Of a DNA stretch of 64,000 bases, positions 1 through 11,730 are shown piece after piece. The notes beneath the pieces were generated by a model that searched no databases, had not been told where the DNA came from, and saw nothing but the letters and a program-made list of their open reading frames with translations. Origin of the DNA: Excoecaria cochinchinensis (lineage: Eukaryota > Streptophyta > Magnoliopsida > Malpighiales > Euphorbiaceae). The DNA lies in the NCBI GenBank assembly GCA_947683425.1, contig CANTUQ010000043.1:7077501-7141500 (forward strand). Reading direction: 5' to 3'. The position numbers and the translations under genes were made by a program. Numbering within the stretch: the stretch's first letter is position 1; each line of letters begins with the position of its first letter.

Positions 1-95
1 TTGCGACGTATTTAGCGACTAAATATGTTGTCGCTAAATACACTTGAATTAGCGACTAAATAACGACTGATTTTTCAGTCACTAAAATAAATTAT
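1..95. repeat. CACTA left subterminal repeats
   Basis: Direct and inverted copies of AGCGACTAAAT and GTCGCTAAAT within the first 95 bases match the word type found near the right end. This places the missing left terminus not far upstream of the window. Confidence 0.7.
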
Positions 96-1645
96 AAATA
101 AATAATAAATGAAAAATAATAATAATACTAACAACACATAATGAGAAAGAAAAAAAAAAGAAAAGAAGGGAAAAGAAAAACGGGAAGAACAAGGGAGAGC
201 AAATAGGGGAGAGAGAGAGGGAAATAGGGAGCGCACGGTGGAGAGCAGTGCCGGCAACGATCAGAGGCAGGGCTCACGGCCACTGCTATGCCGACCAGGC
301 CAGTTGGTTCTGCCTTTGTCCACAGTGTCGTTTCTGCTTGGTTTCCAGGAGAGAGAACCGAAGCTGCTTTGCCCCGTTCCGGCCAACTCCTGTGGTGGTT
401 GGTGGCACGAACAACACCACCGGACTCTCAGCAACTAGGTGAGCCTTCCGGTGCTAATCAATCCTCCCCAATCGCTGGAAAAAGAGAGATCGGAGGTGAG
501 GAAGACGAGACTGTGAAGGGAGATTTCGGCCAAACGGCGCAATGGGTAGGCGCATGACCATAGGAAGAGGAGTCCAGACACCGTAAGCTACCCTCCGGTG
601 ATGGCAGTGTGCCCCAGTGGAGCTTCGGCGACCGGCGAAGCTATGTGGTTACGTATTCTATTGATTTTCATCGAATTGGTTTGATTTAGGGTTATGTAAA
701 TTAGGTGTTGTTTGATCCATAATTAACTGAAATTGAAGTTAGAATTTTGTGTGGGGATGTATTAATTAATGTTTTGAATGGTTTAAACAAAAAAAAAAAA
801 TTGAATGTTGATGTTCTCTTGGTGGCCGAAATGCATGGTTGATGATTACAGGGCTTTTGTTTTGGAGTCCATTAAAGAGTACCAAGTATTTACAGGGCTT
901 CTGTTTTGGCTGAAATGCATGGTTGATGTTCTGAACCTTCTTATGCTTGTCTGTTTCGTGGAGTACATATTGTTTGCTACTGGGGAAAGAGGGTGAATAT
1001 GATTGCTCTTTTGCTAACCTTTCATTTGCACAGTGGATTCAATTGGTGCCAAGTATTTACATTTCTTCTCTTTATCATCATGTCTCTTACCAATACAGAG
1101 TTCTTTTTGCAACTTGAATATACCATCCACATAGAGGAAATAGCATTATTCTATTAAATAAATTACTGAGAAAGTTGTTAATGGGATGAATGTTCCTTGC
1201 ATTTCTTTTAGTGTCTTTCAAGATATTCTAGAATAACTTATAGTGGACACGTTTTACCTGTAGCCCAAAATTGTATTTATTTTATAAGATAATCATATAT
1301 CTGCCGCACTCTCATGGGAAAGTCCATTTACTATTGCACTCATGGATTTGTTTGTTGATGGTCGAATTGATTTGTGAAGTCAAAAAAGTAGACTTCCTGT
1401 TGCACTTGCTTAACTTGTTGGCATTATATATTTCATTGCTTTCGAATGAGACAACGCTGCAAAGAACTTGCTAAAGATTTTGTTTAGGATTTGTTATATT
1501 CCCCAAGTCAAGAACACATAATTTTTAATTAAGCTCTTATGGACTAAAATATGCAATTGATTGTCACAAGTCATTTATGCTTATGAAGTGTACCCTTTTT
1601 ACTAGAAGAATTATTAATTACTTTTTAAAATTTATTTATGCTCAG
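96..1645. other. CACTA interior, no gene recognised
   Basis: A purine-rich run (about 130-235) is followed by a GC-richer segment (about 235-650), then AT-rich intron-like sequence. Short overlapping reading frames in the GC-richer part (238-557) show no recognisable domain. It may be captured exon or 5' UTR sequence from the same host gene as the downstream exons, but this cannot be shown from the sequence. Confidence 0.4.
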
Positions 1646-1940
1646 GAAGCTGAAGAATTATTTGAAACTGTATCTCAAGCATTGCTATCATCAGTAGATC
1701 GGGACTGCTTGTCTATGTTGTGTAAGCCTTCATATGCACATTTTACTTATCTGTTAGTAATATGGAGTTTAGTTTTTATAAATGCAAGTTTTTTGCACAA
1801 AGCAAGTGGCAATGGCCTAAAGAAGTCTATTCATTTTCAAAGATTTTGCCTTCTGTAATTTATCTGCTCATGATCATTGATCAATTAACTTTTGCCTTTT
1901 AGCCGCACCTAGCAAAGAATCTAGAAAGAGAAAACAATGA
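1646..1940 (+). pseudogene. Captured host-gene 3' end, two exons
   Basis: Two short coding blocks have good splice borders. Exon one (1646-1721) follows a TTTATGCTCAG acceptor and begins EAEELFETVSQALLSS; it ends at a GTAAGC donor. Exon two (1903-1940) follows TTTGCCTTTTAG and ends with a TGA. Joining them keeps the phase through a split serine codon and gives a basic tail ending ESRKRKQ, resembling the C-terminal nuclear-type tail of a cellular protein. I do not recognise the parent gene. The intron is 181 bp. CACTA elements are known to carry such transduplicated fragments. There is no upstream start and the fragment is probably not functional alone. Confidence 0.5.
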
Positions 1941-2820
1941 ACCATCAAAATATATTGAGTTTGTGATTATAGCATTGCAATATTTTTAAATTATGCTCTT
2001 GGAGATCTATTGGCATATATTTTAGAAAATTCTTGAAGCTGTTTGCCATCAATTTGAAGAGATATTATATTAGTTTTCATGATGCCGCAAAATAAAGTGA
2101 TAATGCAATAGTTTTCGTGATACCATTTGGTGCTTTTATATTAATTTTTTGGGTTGAATGTTTGTAAGATTGGAAGTTATATTAGTGTAATTCATATAAC
2201 TTGAGAAAGCTGCAATTATATTTTGTGTTTTTATTTTCATATGATTTGTGGATCTGATTTATTGAATGGATTAGTGAGTGGATTGTTCACTATATAAAAT
2301 TAGCCACTGATCTCAATCTGCTTTCCTCGAGATCGCTGAATTTAATCTGGAAAAGTTTGATTGTCCAAGTGTTTTCCAGATCTTTTCTTCTCATCTTATG
2401 GGTCCCGCAAATCCTTGCATTTACGCCTATATTTTCACGCAATGTGCTCATTATGGATGTCATGATATTTCTCTGCTGAATTATCCTAACTTAAATCTTA
2501 TTGTGTCGTTCCTTGAATGTGTTTTACAGCACTCCCACGGAAGTCAAAGAAAGAATATTGAAGGGAAAGATGGATTGATCCTTGTGCATGAAGCCGAAGG
2601 CCTGCCCTTCTATACACATTTCAGTTGAATTGTTAAGTCTGTATGATTAGGAATTTTGAGGTTTTATTTTTCGAAATAATTTTTAGGTACTATACAATTT
2701 AATGTATTTTTATGATATTATATTTATTAAAATAATAGTATTGGTTTATTGTTATTTATATAAATTGAATTTTGGATGTTACAATAATAATAATTATAAT
2801 AACAATAAAATTAAATTGTA

Positions 2821-2823
<3 letters not shown>
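1941..2823. other. CACTA interior, AT-rich
   Basis: AT-rich intron- or UTR-like sequence. One further exon-like block follows GTTTTACAG at about 2530 and can be read as LPRKSKKEY then stop, or in another frame as a 36-codon open stretch. Neither reading can be confirmed. Confidence 0.35.
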
Positions 2824-2860
<37 letters not shown>

Positions 2861-2903
2861 TTAAAATTAAATTAGCGACGGTATATGCACTATTAAATCG
2901 AAT

Positions 2904-2943
<40 letters not shown>
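2824..2943. repeat. TAA microsatellites
   Basis: Two (TAA)n tracts, about 2824-2861 and 2904-2943, are separated by a subterminal CACTA segment containing TTAGCGACGG. Confidence 0.9.
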
Positions 2944-2945
<2 letters not shown>

Positions 2946-3257
2946 TTAAAATTAAAATTAATAAAAAAAATTAATAATTTTAGCGACGGAATAACAACGG
3001 ATTATCTGTCGCTAATAATTTTTTTAATATTTACCGCGACTAATTGTAGATGTTAATTAGCGACAGAATTTTTGCAAATAGCGACGATTTTTTTCGTTGC
3101 TATTTTTAGCGACTAAAAAAATGGTTTAGTCGCAAATATGCTTGCGACGGTCGAAATTGCGACAATTCGTCATTTCGTCGCTAAAATGAATTAGCGACGA
3201 AAATTGAGGAATTAGCAACGGAAATTTCCGTCGCTAATTCTCTGTTTTTTTGTAGTG
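2870..3257. repeat. CACTA right subterminal repeats and terminus
   Basis: Many inverted and direct copies of TAGCGAC, GTCGCTAA and TTCGTCGCTA, including an inverted pair just inside the terminus (GCAACGGAAATTTCCGTCGC type). The terminus is TGTAGTG at 3251-3257. Confidence 0.85.
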
Positions 3258-4114
3258 ATTGTTGTATTTTTTATTATTATTATTTTTATGTGTTGTATGT
3301 AAAAATGTATTTTATATCCGTCCGTATTATAGAAAAACATATTTCTTATAAAAATTAATAACTTGATTTTTTTATTAATAAAATGGACTAATGTCCTATT
3401 TTAACCAATAAAATCTCACTTTCAAATAGAGAACTAATTTTCATAAAATGAGATCACTCATCCCGGTTATCAGTGCCTAAAAATAGTTGTCTATTTTTTA
3501 AGCTAATAAAAGGAACCAATGTTCCTAAAATGTAATAAATGACTATGATGCATTTTAATTACTCTCATGCATTTTTTATTATTTTTATTCTTTTTTTGGG
3601 CCCTTGTAATTAATTTTAGGGCAAGTTTTATTATTTAAGCTTTATTATTTTGGGGGATTGTTCTGTCCCATTCAATTTCTTATTTGTAATTTATTTATTT
3701 ACTTATTGCTTTATTATTTATTTACTACTTTATTTACCGCTTTCAATATGCTTGCAAATGCGCTTTAAATTCAATGCACAATCGCGTGAGATAAGAAATG
3801 GAATTTTGATTTCTTAAAAACTCATTTATAAACTTAAGTCATTAATAAGAGTGAAGTTCCGAACACCATCTTTAGTTTAGACCAATAGAGGTTAGAAACC
3901 TTTCGCAATTTCTTATAAATTAGGTGGCGAGTCTAAAATACCTCAAAGGTGCCTAAAGGCATTGTGAGTCTAGATGATCCTTTCCAATGTTCTATTGGAA
4001 AGGAGGAATCCAAGATGACTCATGATGCCCAAGATCAAAAAGACGTGAACCAACCCCTCGAGCCCTAAGAGCGGGTTCAGCGAGGGCCTTTGCTAGGTTC
4101 CGGCGTACGTCACA
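3258..4114 (+). repeat. Tat A 5' LTR, 3' part
   Basis: Aligns almost end to end with 16123-16987, with scattered substitutions and small indels. It ends in GTACGTCACA, directly before the primer site. The first roughly 2.3 kb of this LTR lie left of the CACTA insertion, outside the window. A hairpin with CCAAT/ATTGG arms is at 3979-4003. Confidence 0.9.
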
Positions 4115-4115
4115 G

Positions 4116-4134
4116 TGGCGACTCCACTGGGGAC
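4116..4134 (+). promoter_or_regulatory. Tat A primer binding site
   Basis: TGGCGACTCCACTGGGGAC begins one base after the LTR end. It starts with TGG, the complement of a tRNA CCA end. Elements B and C carry one- to three-base variants in the same place. Ogre/Tat elements are reported to use a tRNA-Arg primer; identity should be checked against a tRNA set. Confidence 0.85.
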
Positions 4135-4669
4135 GGTGATCGAAACTTCGCTTCAAAAGTGATTTAAGTTAAAATTATAATTGATATATTAATAATCAAA
4201 AATTCCATTTCTAATCGAAATTACATCGCATCCATTAAAGCCTTATCGTTATGTTAGTTGGTCCCCTATCTACCCCTGGTGCATTCCTAAAACACGACCC
4301 TACTTTCGCTCATTGTAGGGAAGTGCTCGGGATAATCACCAGCTCAAGCCTTGTACCATCAAATGGTATATTAATTGGGACCTGATCGTTTGCTGTGCTT
4401 GTGATGAGCTAGACCCATTGGCAGGGACCATGCTTGGGTAGACCTAAAGTAACATCACCTTTGACCGAAGCCCATGTAATGGCAATAGATACTTCCACTA
4501 GGTGTGTTCTGCAGCCATCATAAATTCATCTAGGTGGTCTAGGGATTCCAGCAGACGGCTAACCAGAAAACCTGTTTTCGAGTTGCCAAGAAGGGTATCA
4601 GTTTGGGGTTCAGATTCACTTTTGGAGGGTAGTGAGACTTTACCTTCAAACCTTTTAATAGAGTTTAGA
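4135..4669 (+). other. Tat A untranslated leader
   Basis: Non-coding leader between primer site and gag. Blocks such as CATTGTAGGGAAGTG and TTGGCAGGGACCATGCTTGG are shared with the leaders of B (23700-23940) and C (57240-57490). It is shorter than theirs, missing the later conserved block found at 24110-24240 in B. Confidence 0.7.
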
Positions 4670-5998
4670 ATGTCTAATCTTTCAAGTGAGAAAGAGGCAA
4701 TCCGCGCTTTGATTATTGAAGAAGTAAGTAGGAGATTAGAGGAATTTGAGAATAGGATGATGGCTATAATGAGGGATCTAATTGCTACGATGACCCAGCC
4801 CACTGGGCAGCTACTAACTGCTCCTGCAGTAGGAACAGAGAAATCAGACCCAGTTAGAAAGGATCCTTTGGTGATTGTACTCCCACCAGTGACTGAGCCT
4901 AGGGGTGCACCCAAACCTAAAAAGGTTGTATAACTTGATGACGGTTTCTTTGAGGAAGACCTAGAGAACTCAACCCCAATGAAGGGTGAAATGCCTCAAG
5001 TTGAGGAAGCAATATGGAAGAGGATAGAAGGGAGGTTTGAAAAGTTCGAAGCCTGGACAACGGCTATCATGGAGAATTTAGTTGCTGCCATAGTGCCACC
5101 TGTCGGGCAGCAGTTTATCGCTCCTACCTTGCCCCAAAAAGAGCATGATCTAGCTAAAGAAGCATGCATACCACCCATTGAGTCTAGAGGAGAATTGCCT
5201 ATTGCTCTGTCATCTGAGCAAAAAGGTAAATGACATGCTTCAGAGAATGGGTTTTTGGCAGCAGCATGAGGCCTAAAAAGAAGGATGGATGTCCTCGAAG
5301 AAGAAATTTCAAAGGCCAAACTTGTGACTACCCTGGCTGCTCGCAAGGAAGTTTCGGTGAACTTAGAAAAGAGAGGTAGACTGCATGGGTGTAATAGCCG
5401 TGTCGGCACTTGGGGAATGGAAGAAGTATCATCAATCAGAACAGCCCAGAAGTGTAGTTTCGGCATAGACAGATCTTCTCCTCAAGCATTAGAGAGGGAC
5501 CCGCGACCAGGTTTGGCCAGGCTATCTAGAGGTCAGAGGCAACTAGAACATCATCAGAACACCGACCATCCAATCGGCGATTGTCTAGCCCTGAAAGGTC
5601 AGGTCCAAGACCCCATTAATGATGAGCAGCTGGTAATCCTCGAAGGAGGGAGCGATGGCATGGGAGGAAGTAATCGTGAGAACTCGTGCCTTGATGACGA
5701 CAGTGTGAAAGATATTAGAGCCGTCAAGGTTTTAACCATTGGAACTACTCAAGGCTACTATTCCATCTGGGATAAGTCTTTATCTGAGCATTTCTTTCAT
5801 TTCATTGATAAGGGAAAGTTACAGCCGATGCCTGCAAGACCCGCTAAGAGTAAGGCACTTCCTAAACATCGAGCGGATCGGTATTGCGCCTACCATCAGC
5901 ATACTGGGCATTAGACTGATGGGTGCCGAACTCTGAAGAAGATTATTTAAGGCCTCATTGATGAGGAGCTGAGAGGTGGGAAGGACAGTTCTCATGAA
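4670..5998 (+). pseudogene. gag: Tat A gag remnant
   Basis: A single reading frame can be followed with in-frame stops near 4931, 5231, 5267, 5912 and 5948 and no needed frameshift. It encodes the structural Gag protein that forms the particle. The N-terminal part is charged and helical (MSNLSSEKEAIRALIIEEV); the C-terminal part has the Tat-type zinc knuckle CAYHQHTGH with a TAG inside, then TDGCRTLKK, that is CX2HX4HX4C. Adjacent elements show the same knuckle (17606-17650, 25455-25496, 55800-55840). Several stops could have come from C-to-T changes, consistent with methylated DNA decay. Confidence 0.7.
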
Positions 5999-6149
5999 TG
6001 ATAATGGACCATTGACTATAGCGCCTGTGCTAGCGAAAATGAGAGGAAGACTATGTTTTAAATGCTTTGTTCTTTTATTCTAAGAACTTCTTATGACAAT
6101 CTTTGCAATTTCAATAAAATGAACAATCTTGTGTATTTGTATAGAGTCT

Positions 6150-6330
6150 CTAATGATTTCATTTCTCATGATCATGATGCATTCATTTTTAACATTAATT
6201 TAATTAATACTACTGTATTTAATCTCAGAACTTTGGAAAACCCAAAGAAAATCTTGATAGCATCTGATATAACTCCTGGAAAGAGAAAAATTCTGAGAGC
6301 TAAAAATAAAAATTGGAAAAAGTGATAAAA
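6150..6330 (+). pseudogene. pol: Tat A pol scrap before RT
   Basis: Encodes FIFNINLINTTVFNLRTLE followed by KKILIASDITP, matching the region just upstream of RT in B (25800-25900) and C (55470-55550). RT, RNase H and integrase do not follow: sequence passes straight to unassigned and then post-pol sequence, so nearly all of pol is deleted. Confidence 0.6.
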
Positions 6331-7240
6331 GAAAGACTAGTTGCAATTAGGGAATTTGATGGAAACTCACTAAAAGCACTAGCACCTTTCTGATTACCCA
6401 TCAAAGCGATCCTTGGATAAGACGGAACCTAGAAAATAATTTAGGTAGCCCTTCTTTGTATAGCTCTCTAAATGGCCATTTCCTACCTTCGTTTTGCAAT
6501 CGCTTGCTAGCTCGTTGAGCCATTATGCAGGTATGCTAAATGCGTACCGATTTTGTTGTTACACATATTGAAACTACGCTTCACCTAAAACGATTTTTAC
6601 CTCCCCTTAGAAAAATGGCCGCTCTAGTAAGAACGGATGTACATCATTGACAATTCTTTGGGTTATCAAAAATTGCCCTGATAAGGATAAGTTTATATTT
6701 CAGGAAGAGGGTTTTAGCCATGCGCAAAAGATATGAGCTCTCAAAAAAAATAAAAAACAAAAAAAAAATAAAACCAAAAAAAAATAGAGCTCAAGATAGT
6801 AACCACTTGACGAGTTTCAAAGATTAACCCTTTAATTGTTATTCTGATCTTGATGAGCTAAAATGTTACCAAACCCAAATTCAATAATACCTTTGTATAT
6901 TCAACTGAGTTGAGAACGGTTCACCAATCAGTCGAGTAAATATTGTGGCCATTTTTCTCTAGCGACCTGATCCTTCTTTGACAGCCATCTACCTAAGCCT
7001 AACGTTGCAACCAAAGTAAGACCTCTTGATTCTTGGTTCAGTCCTATCCAATTAGCAGAGATGACCTTCTAATAAGGTTTGGTACGTAAGAAGAGGTATA
7101 TGGTATTTTTTGAGCTTCAAGCGGGGAGCCACGAGTTCATTCGTGCATTCGAGTTGAGTCTCATCCCCAACGTTGCATCTAGAATCCGCGTTCAAAGAAA
7201 AAAAATTCCATTGAGGGCTGACATAAAATATTCAATCATG
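6331..7240 (+). other. Unassigned Tat A internal sequence
   Basis: No reading frame or domain recognised. Contains an A-rich stretch at 6738-6785. It may be decayed pol or element-specific filler. Confidence 0.4.
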
Positions 7241-8489
7241 AAAACCCGAGAGGGCTAATTGATACCAGGAGTTTGATGCTTTCAGGATTGATTCCGAGAT
7301 TAAATGAGGTCTTGTATTTTCAAGTTAATGCCAAATAATGATCATGTGTTATGAAATCAAATTGAAATATATGCATTTATGCGATGTTATTGATGTGACC
7401 AGAGCAGTTCATCTTGTATACTCAAAGTTGTCCGGTTCCGGTATAAAATCAGCACATGGTTACTATTTATCATATGCTACTCTTGCTACTCAAGCGGTTC
7501 AATCGACTCATCCTGATATCAACTATGGAGCCAATTCTACAACGCCTTCGCGATAAAGAATCAAGCTTGTACAACCGTGATCTGAGACATAAGCACATGC
7601 CGATCATACCCGAGAGATCTTTGATAACAGCTCCAATCCCTTTGCAAAAAAAAAAGGCCGTTAGAGATGAAAACTGTAATTGGCGCTCTAAGCAAAAGTT
7701 AGGCCAAAGGGTAGGGTGAAAACCTGGGAATAGGCAGTCTGTCCTATAAAAAAAGGAAATCAATAAAAGCTGCTGGATTGGGTTGGGTCCATTCCAGGCA
7801 AAAAATAAGGCAAAGGGTCATGTGAAAATCCCTAAGGGGATGCATTTCTCGATAAGAAAAGCTAGTGTCAAAATCCACAAGGGATGCACTACCTTTAAAA
7901 CAATGACTTTTGACGCCTGGAGCGATAAGGCGACATTACTTTGAATAACTTCCCTTTAGGCATATGGTGCAGGACACGAGTTAAAGTTTTGGAAGCAAAA
8001 TGCTCATCGACCGGGGGGCAAAGATGTGCACGGGTCATTTCTCTTTGAAAAGATTATGGATCAGAACCCCTAAAGCCGAGACGATGCTTTTCTAGATCCT
8101 TGAGGGCATCAGACAATGTGAGCAGCCGAGCAGTACCCTCAACAATTCTCTTGACCACCTAGGATGTGGTCTATCCATTTTTGCATTTCACATGCATCTC
8201 ACATGCAGAGATCTTTTACATATCCCCCTGTATATCATGTGCATTCAATCCTTTGCGCGTATAGTTGTGTACTAATAATTTTATACATTAATCCTTTGTT
8301 TGTGTTTCGTGTATATAGATTTATGTATACATTTCACGCACATTTTGCACACACAATCTTTTGTACATGCCTTTGTGCTAATGATTTTGCAGGAAAAGGC
8401 CAAACCAAGCGATAACTTTAGCACAATGAAGTCAAGAAGAAACATGCACAAGTTGAAATCATGCGGTAACTTGTAAAATCCTTTATTAA
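7241..8489 (+). other. Tat A post-pol non-coding region
   Basis: Shares ordered blocks with B (27310-28770) and C (minus strand, 50860-52100): GAGAGGGCTAATTGATACC, AAGGCCGTTAGAGATGAAAA, GGGTTGGGTCCATTCC, GGGGGGCAAAGATG and GCAGCCGAGCAGTACCCTC. Conservation without a reading frame suggests a non-coding role or simple shared descent. Confidence 0.65.
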
Positions 8490-8834
8490 AACATTCTTAA
8501 GTCCTTTTCTCAATGCATTTTCAGTCTCTTCGGAGCATTATCTTTAAGTCCTTTAAAGGCATTCTCAGTCTCTTCGGAGCATTATCTTTAAGTCCTTCTT
8601 TAAAGGCATTCTCAGTCTCTTCAGAGCATTATCTTTAAGTCCTTTTCTCAAGGCATTCTCAGTTTCTTCGGAGCATTATCTTTAAGTCCTTTTCTCAAGG
8701 CATTCTCAATCTCTTCGGAGCATTATATTTAAGTCCTTTTTCAAGGCATTCTCAGTCTCTTCGAAGCATTATCTTTAAGTCCTTTTCCAAGGCATCCTCA
8801 GTCTCTTCGGAGCATTATCTTTAAGTCCTTTTCT
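8490..8834 (+). repeat. 47-bp tandem repeat, left part
   Basis: About seven copies of a 47-bp unit containing CATTCTCAGTCTCTTCGG and AGCATTATCTTTAAGTCC. The array is interrupted at 8834 by the MULE-like element and resumes at 13236. Tat/Ogre elements commonly carry variable tandem repeats between pol and the 3' LTR. Confidence 0.9.
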
Positions 8835-10519
8835 GGGTTGATTTCACTAACGGTCACTCAACTTATCACTTATCGCGCAAAAGTAACCGACTTTTTTTTT
8901 TCTTACTTAAATGTCACTGAACTTTTAACATTTTTGCAAAAAAGTCATGTTGACCGGAATCCAGTGAGGACTATCGCCGGATTGATGACATGGCATACCA
9001 TGTCAGAAACTACATGTCGTTTAACAATATCTCTAACAAATGCTACATCTAAATTAATTTCACTCACGGTCACTAAACCTATCATTTATCGCGCAAAAGT
9101 AACCAATTTTCTTTTTTTCCAACTTAAATGTTACTGAACTTCTAACATTTTTACAAAAAAATCATATATTTACTATTCGTTGCCACGTGTCATATGCCAC
9201 GTCATCAATCCGACAAGGGTTCTCGCCGGATTCCGGTTAACATGACTTGTCACACCCCAAATCGGGTCTAGTCGGAATCGGAAAGCTAAGTCAGTTAAGT
9301 GAAGGGTATTTCGGTAATTTGTACATGAATAATAAGGATTTATGTGCAAAGAAATTAATTAAATAAGTTAAGTGAAGGAAATGTTAGAGTGTGCTTAGTG
9401 TGTATGGAAGTAGGGTATAAGTGGATTTTAGGAAATGATTTGGTGTGACTCAAGTATGGTACCTTGAAGATATTTATTCAAGAATTAATTGTGTGTGTTG
9501 AGTGTATGGTATATGTAGGAGCAAGTCAAAGTGGGATTGAAGATTGTGACAAGTGGACCCTTAGGATGGTGACAAGTGGCATGGTTGGTGTGTGCATTAA
9601 GTGAGAAAGAGAAATAGGAAATTATGAAGGAAAAGGGGCAAAATCACGTTGGGGTCTCCTCTCTTTCCCGTTCTCTTTCTTTTCTTTTTCCTTTCCCATT
9701 TCTTGTGTTCTTTCTCTTGGATGTGTGTAAGTTGGAGCTATTTTGGAAGAGTTGGAAGCAAGTTTGTTAAGGTAAGTAGGGGTTTTAAGGTTCTTATGGT
9801 TGGATTCTCTTTCTTTTCTTTTGATTCTTGTATGAGTTAGGGGTTTTGGATTTAGAGTAATTTCTGGATTTTTGGTTTGTGTAAGTTGGTGATGACAAGA
9901 GGAAGTTCAAGGGCAAGGAAAAGATTGTAGATAGAAGCTAGAAAGGGACTGTGGATTTTTGATTTCCAGGTTTGGGAATTTTCTTTTATCTGTATATGAA
10001 TTTTTATATATTTGTGTATGATATAAGTTTCTTGAGTGTGTTGTGATGAATTGTGATGATGGTAGTGAGTGTTGGCTCAATTGACTTATTGGTGCATGTG
10101 AATAGGTTTTTGGGTGAAAAACTGGTTTAGAATACACTGGACCTTTCTTCGGTTATTACTCTGTTTTGGGAGTTTTAGAACTCCAAATCATGCGATTCTT
10201 GAACCATTAGAACCATGAATGCCATTACTTTAAATGTCTCAGAAATAGCATTGGACAAATTCTTGCTCTAAGACATCGAAAAATTGATTACCAATGTAGT
10301 GTCCCTGTTGTGTCGGGTTGTTTGACCAGTATGGGTTGTGGAGTCCATATCTGGAGTTGTAGACATCCAATTGATGTAAAACTTGTTTCATTTGAAAGCT
10401 AAGACGTAGGAGAACATTTGTTAAGAAGACCACTTTTCCTAAAAATGAGGTTTAGAGGTCGGTTTATATGATATGAACTGGTGGTAGAAAGCAGTATGTA
10501 AGGAGAGCTGAAGCGAGCC

Positions 10520-11415
10520 TCTGTCGCGAGCGCGACAAGGGTCGCGACCTCGCGACAGAAAAGTATGTTTTGAGTCTTTTCTTCTATATTTTTGAGTCTA
10601 GGATTGACCCCGATCAATCCCGTATCCTTCCCATCAGTTATTACGCATGTTTAGGGTAATTAATTGACTATGCAAGTAATTATCGTTGGGAAAACTTAGG
10701 AGTACATTTACGATTGGTGATTTAACTAGTAATTAATCATAGATATAATCCTATGAAGGATTGTTTATGCATGAGTGCTATTATGTGATAGTTTCATGAA
10801 TAACCTAAGCATGATGTACCATACGTATGAATGAAGAGTAGTAAATAGTATTGACATTATTGATTATATAAATGGATATTATTTGTGGCATGTTTTATCG
10901 AAATTGTTGATACGAATATGGGATTTATGTTATAAATGATGTGTGGCTTGCGGGTGATGAGGTAAGAGACTTTGGGATGTGTTTCGTGTGTTTGTGGATG
11001 AGTTGAGGAAGGAAAGATCTTGCAAAAGTCTACGGATTTTCAGAATCATGACTCTGTCGCGATCGCGACACTGTCGCGAGCGCGACAGAGACCGATGATT
11101 TTGATGCGGTGCCGTCGCGAGCACGCGACGTTGTCGCGAGCCCGCGATAGCAATAGCTTGTCTGCTCTCTGTCGCGAGCGCGACAACCGTCGCGATCGCG
11201 ACAGAGCACATTGTTGGCCTGTGCCATCGCGAGCACGCGATTTGTCGCGACCTCGCGATAGCAATGCTTGTCCTCTGTCGCGATCGCGATAACATCGCGA
11301 GCGCGACAGAGCCGGGCCTTTCTCTCCTTCCCGCGATCGCGAAGTCCGTCGCGCGCGCACAGCGAAGAGACTATTGTCTCTGTCGCGAGCGCGACAGACA
11401 TCGCGAGCGCGACAG
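10520..11415 (+). repeat. Palindromic word clusters in solo LTR
   Basis: Two clusters, 10520-10559 and 11053-11415, are built from self-complementary words such as TGTCGCGAGCGCGACA and TGTCGCGATCGCGACA, repeated with changing spacers. The self-complementarity makes several overlapping open frames on both strands, which are not genes. Confidence 0.9.
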
Positions 11416-11730
11416 ATGTGTTATGTTAAATGAGTTTTTCTTTGGTGATTTCAATGTTTGAATTCCGAACTTGTGATGCCTTTAGGTGTGTTCTTTGACT
11501 ATGTCATGAAGTATGTTAATATAACTGAATGTGTTATGCATATCTATATTTATGATCTTTCTCTAAGATTATTATGATATGCTTAAGTGTAAATTGTATG
11601 ATGCATTACTGACTTTATGATTTTACTCATATGTTTCACCTATTGCTGATTATATATAATGATATAAAGTATATGATGTGAAATATGATTTGTATGATGC
11701 ATGACCTGCGAGAGTCAGTCTAGTGGATAG

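Larger units (their letters stand above)
1..3257. mobile_element. CACTA (En/Spm-like) transposon, right part
   Basis: The right end reads TTTTTTTGTAGTG, the complement of the CACTACAAAAAAA terminus of CACTA elements. Subterminal sequence at both the window start and the right end is full of short words such as TAGCGAC and GTCGCTA in both orientations, as expected for transposase-binding subterminal repeats. The element lies inside a Tat LTR: the 3' LTR of the same Tat element (around 16123) has the uninterrupted sequence CAATTGTTG, and the CACTA end is followed by ATTGTTG, which fits a 3-bp ATT target duplication. The left end is outside the window. No transposase is visible, so this part looks non-autonomous. 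About 2.6 kb of interior is AT-rich with a GC-richer stretch at about 190-650 and a captured gene fragment. Confidence 0.85.

Noticed and set aside
4498..5466. Minus-strand open frames of 138 and 156 codons
   Set aside because: They are antisense shadows of the Tat A gag remnant.
7338..7763. Overlapping 72-, 87- and 97-codon frames in Tat A
   Set aside because: No homology to B or C in any frame beyond non-coding blocks; probably chance.
11020..11461. Several overlapping open frames of 65-123 codons on both strands, rich in Arg, Asp and Ser
   Set aside because: They are created by the repeated self-complementary TCGCG words of the solo LTR and have no homology or codon signal.
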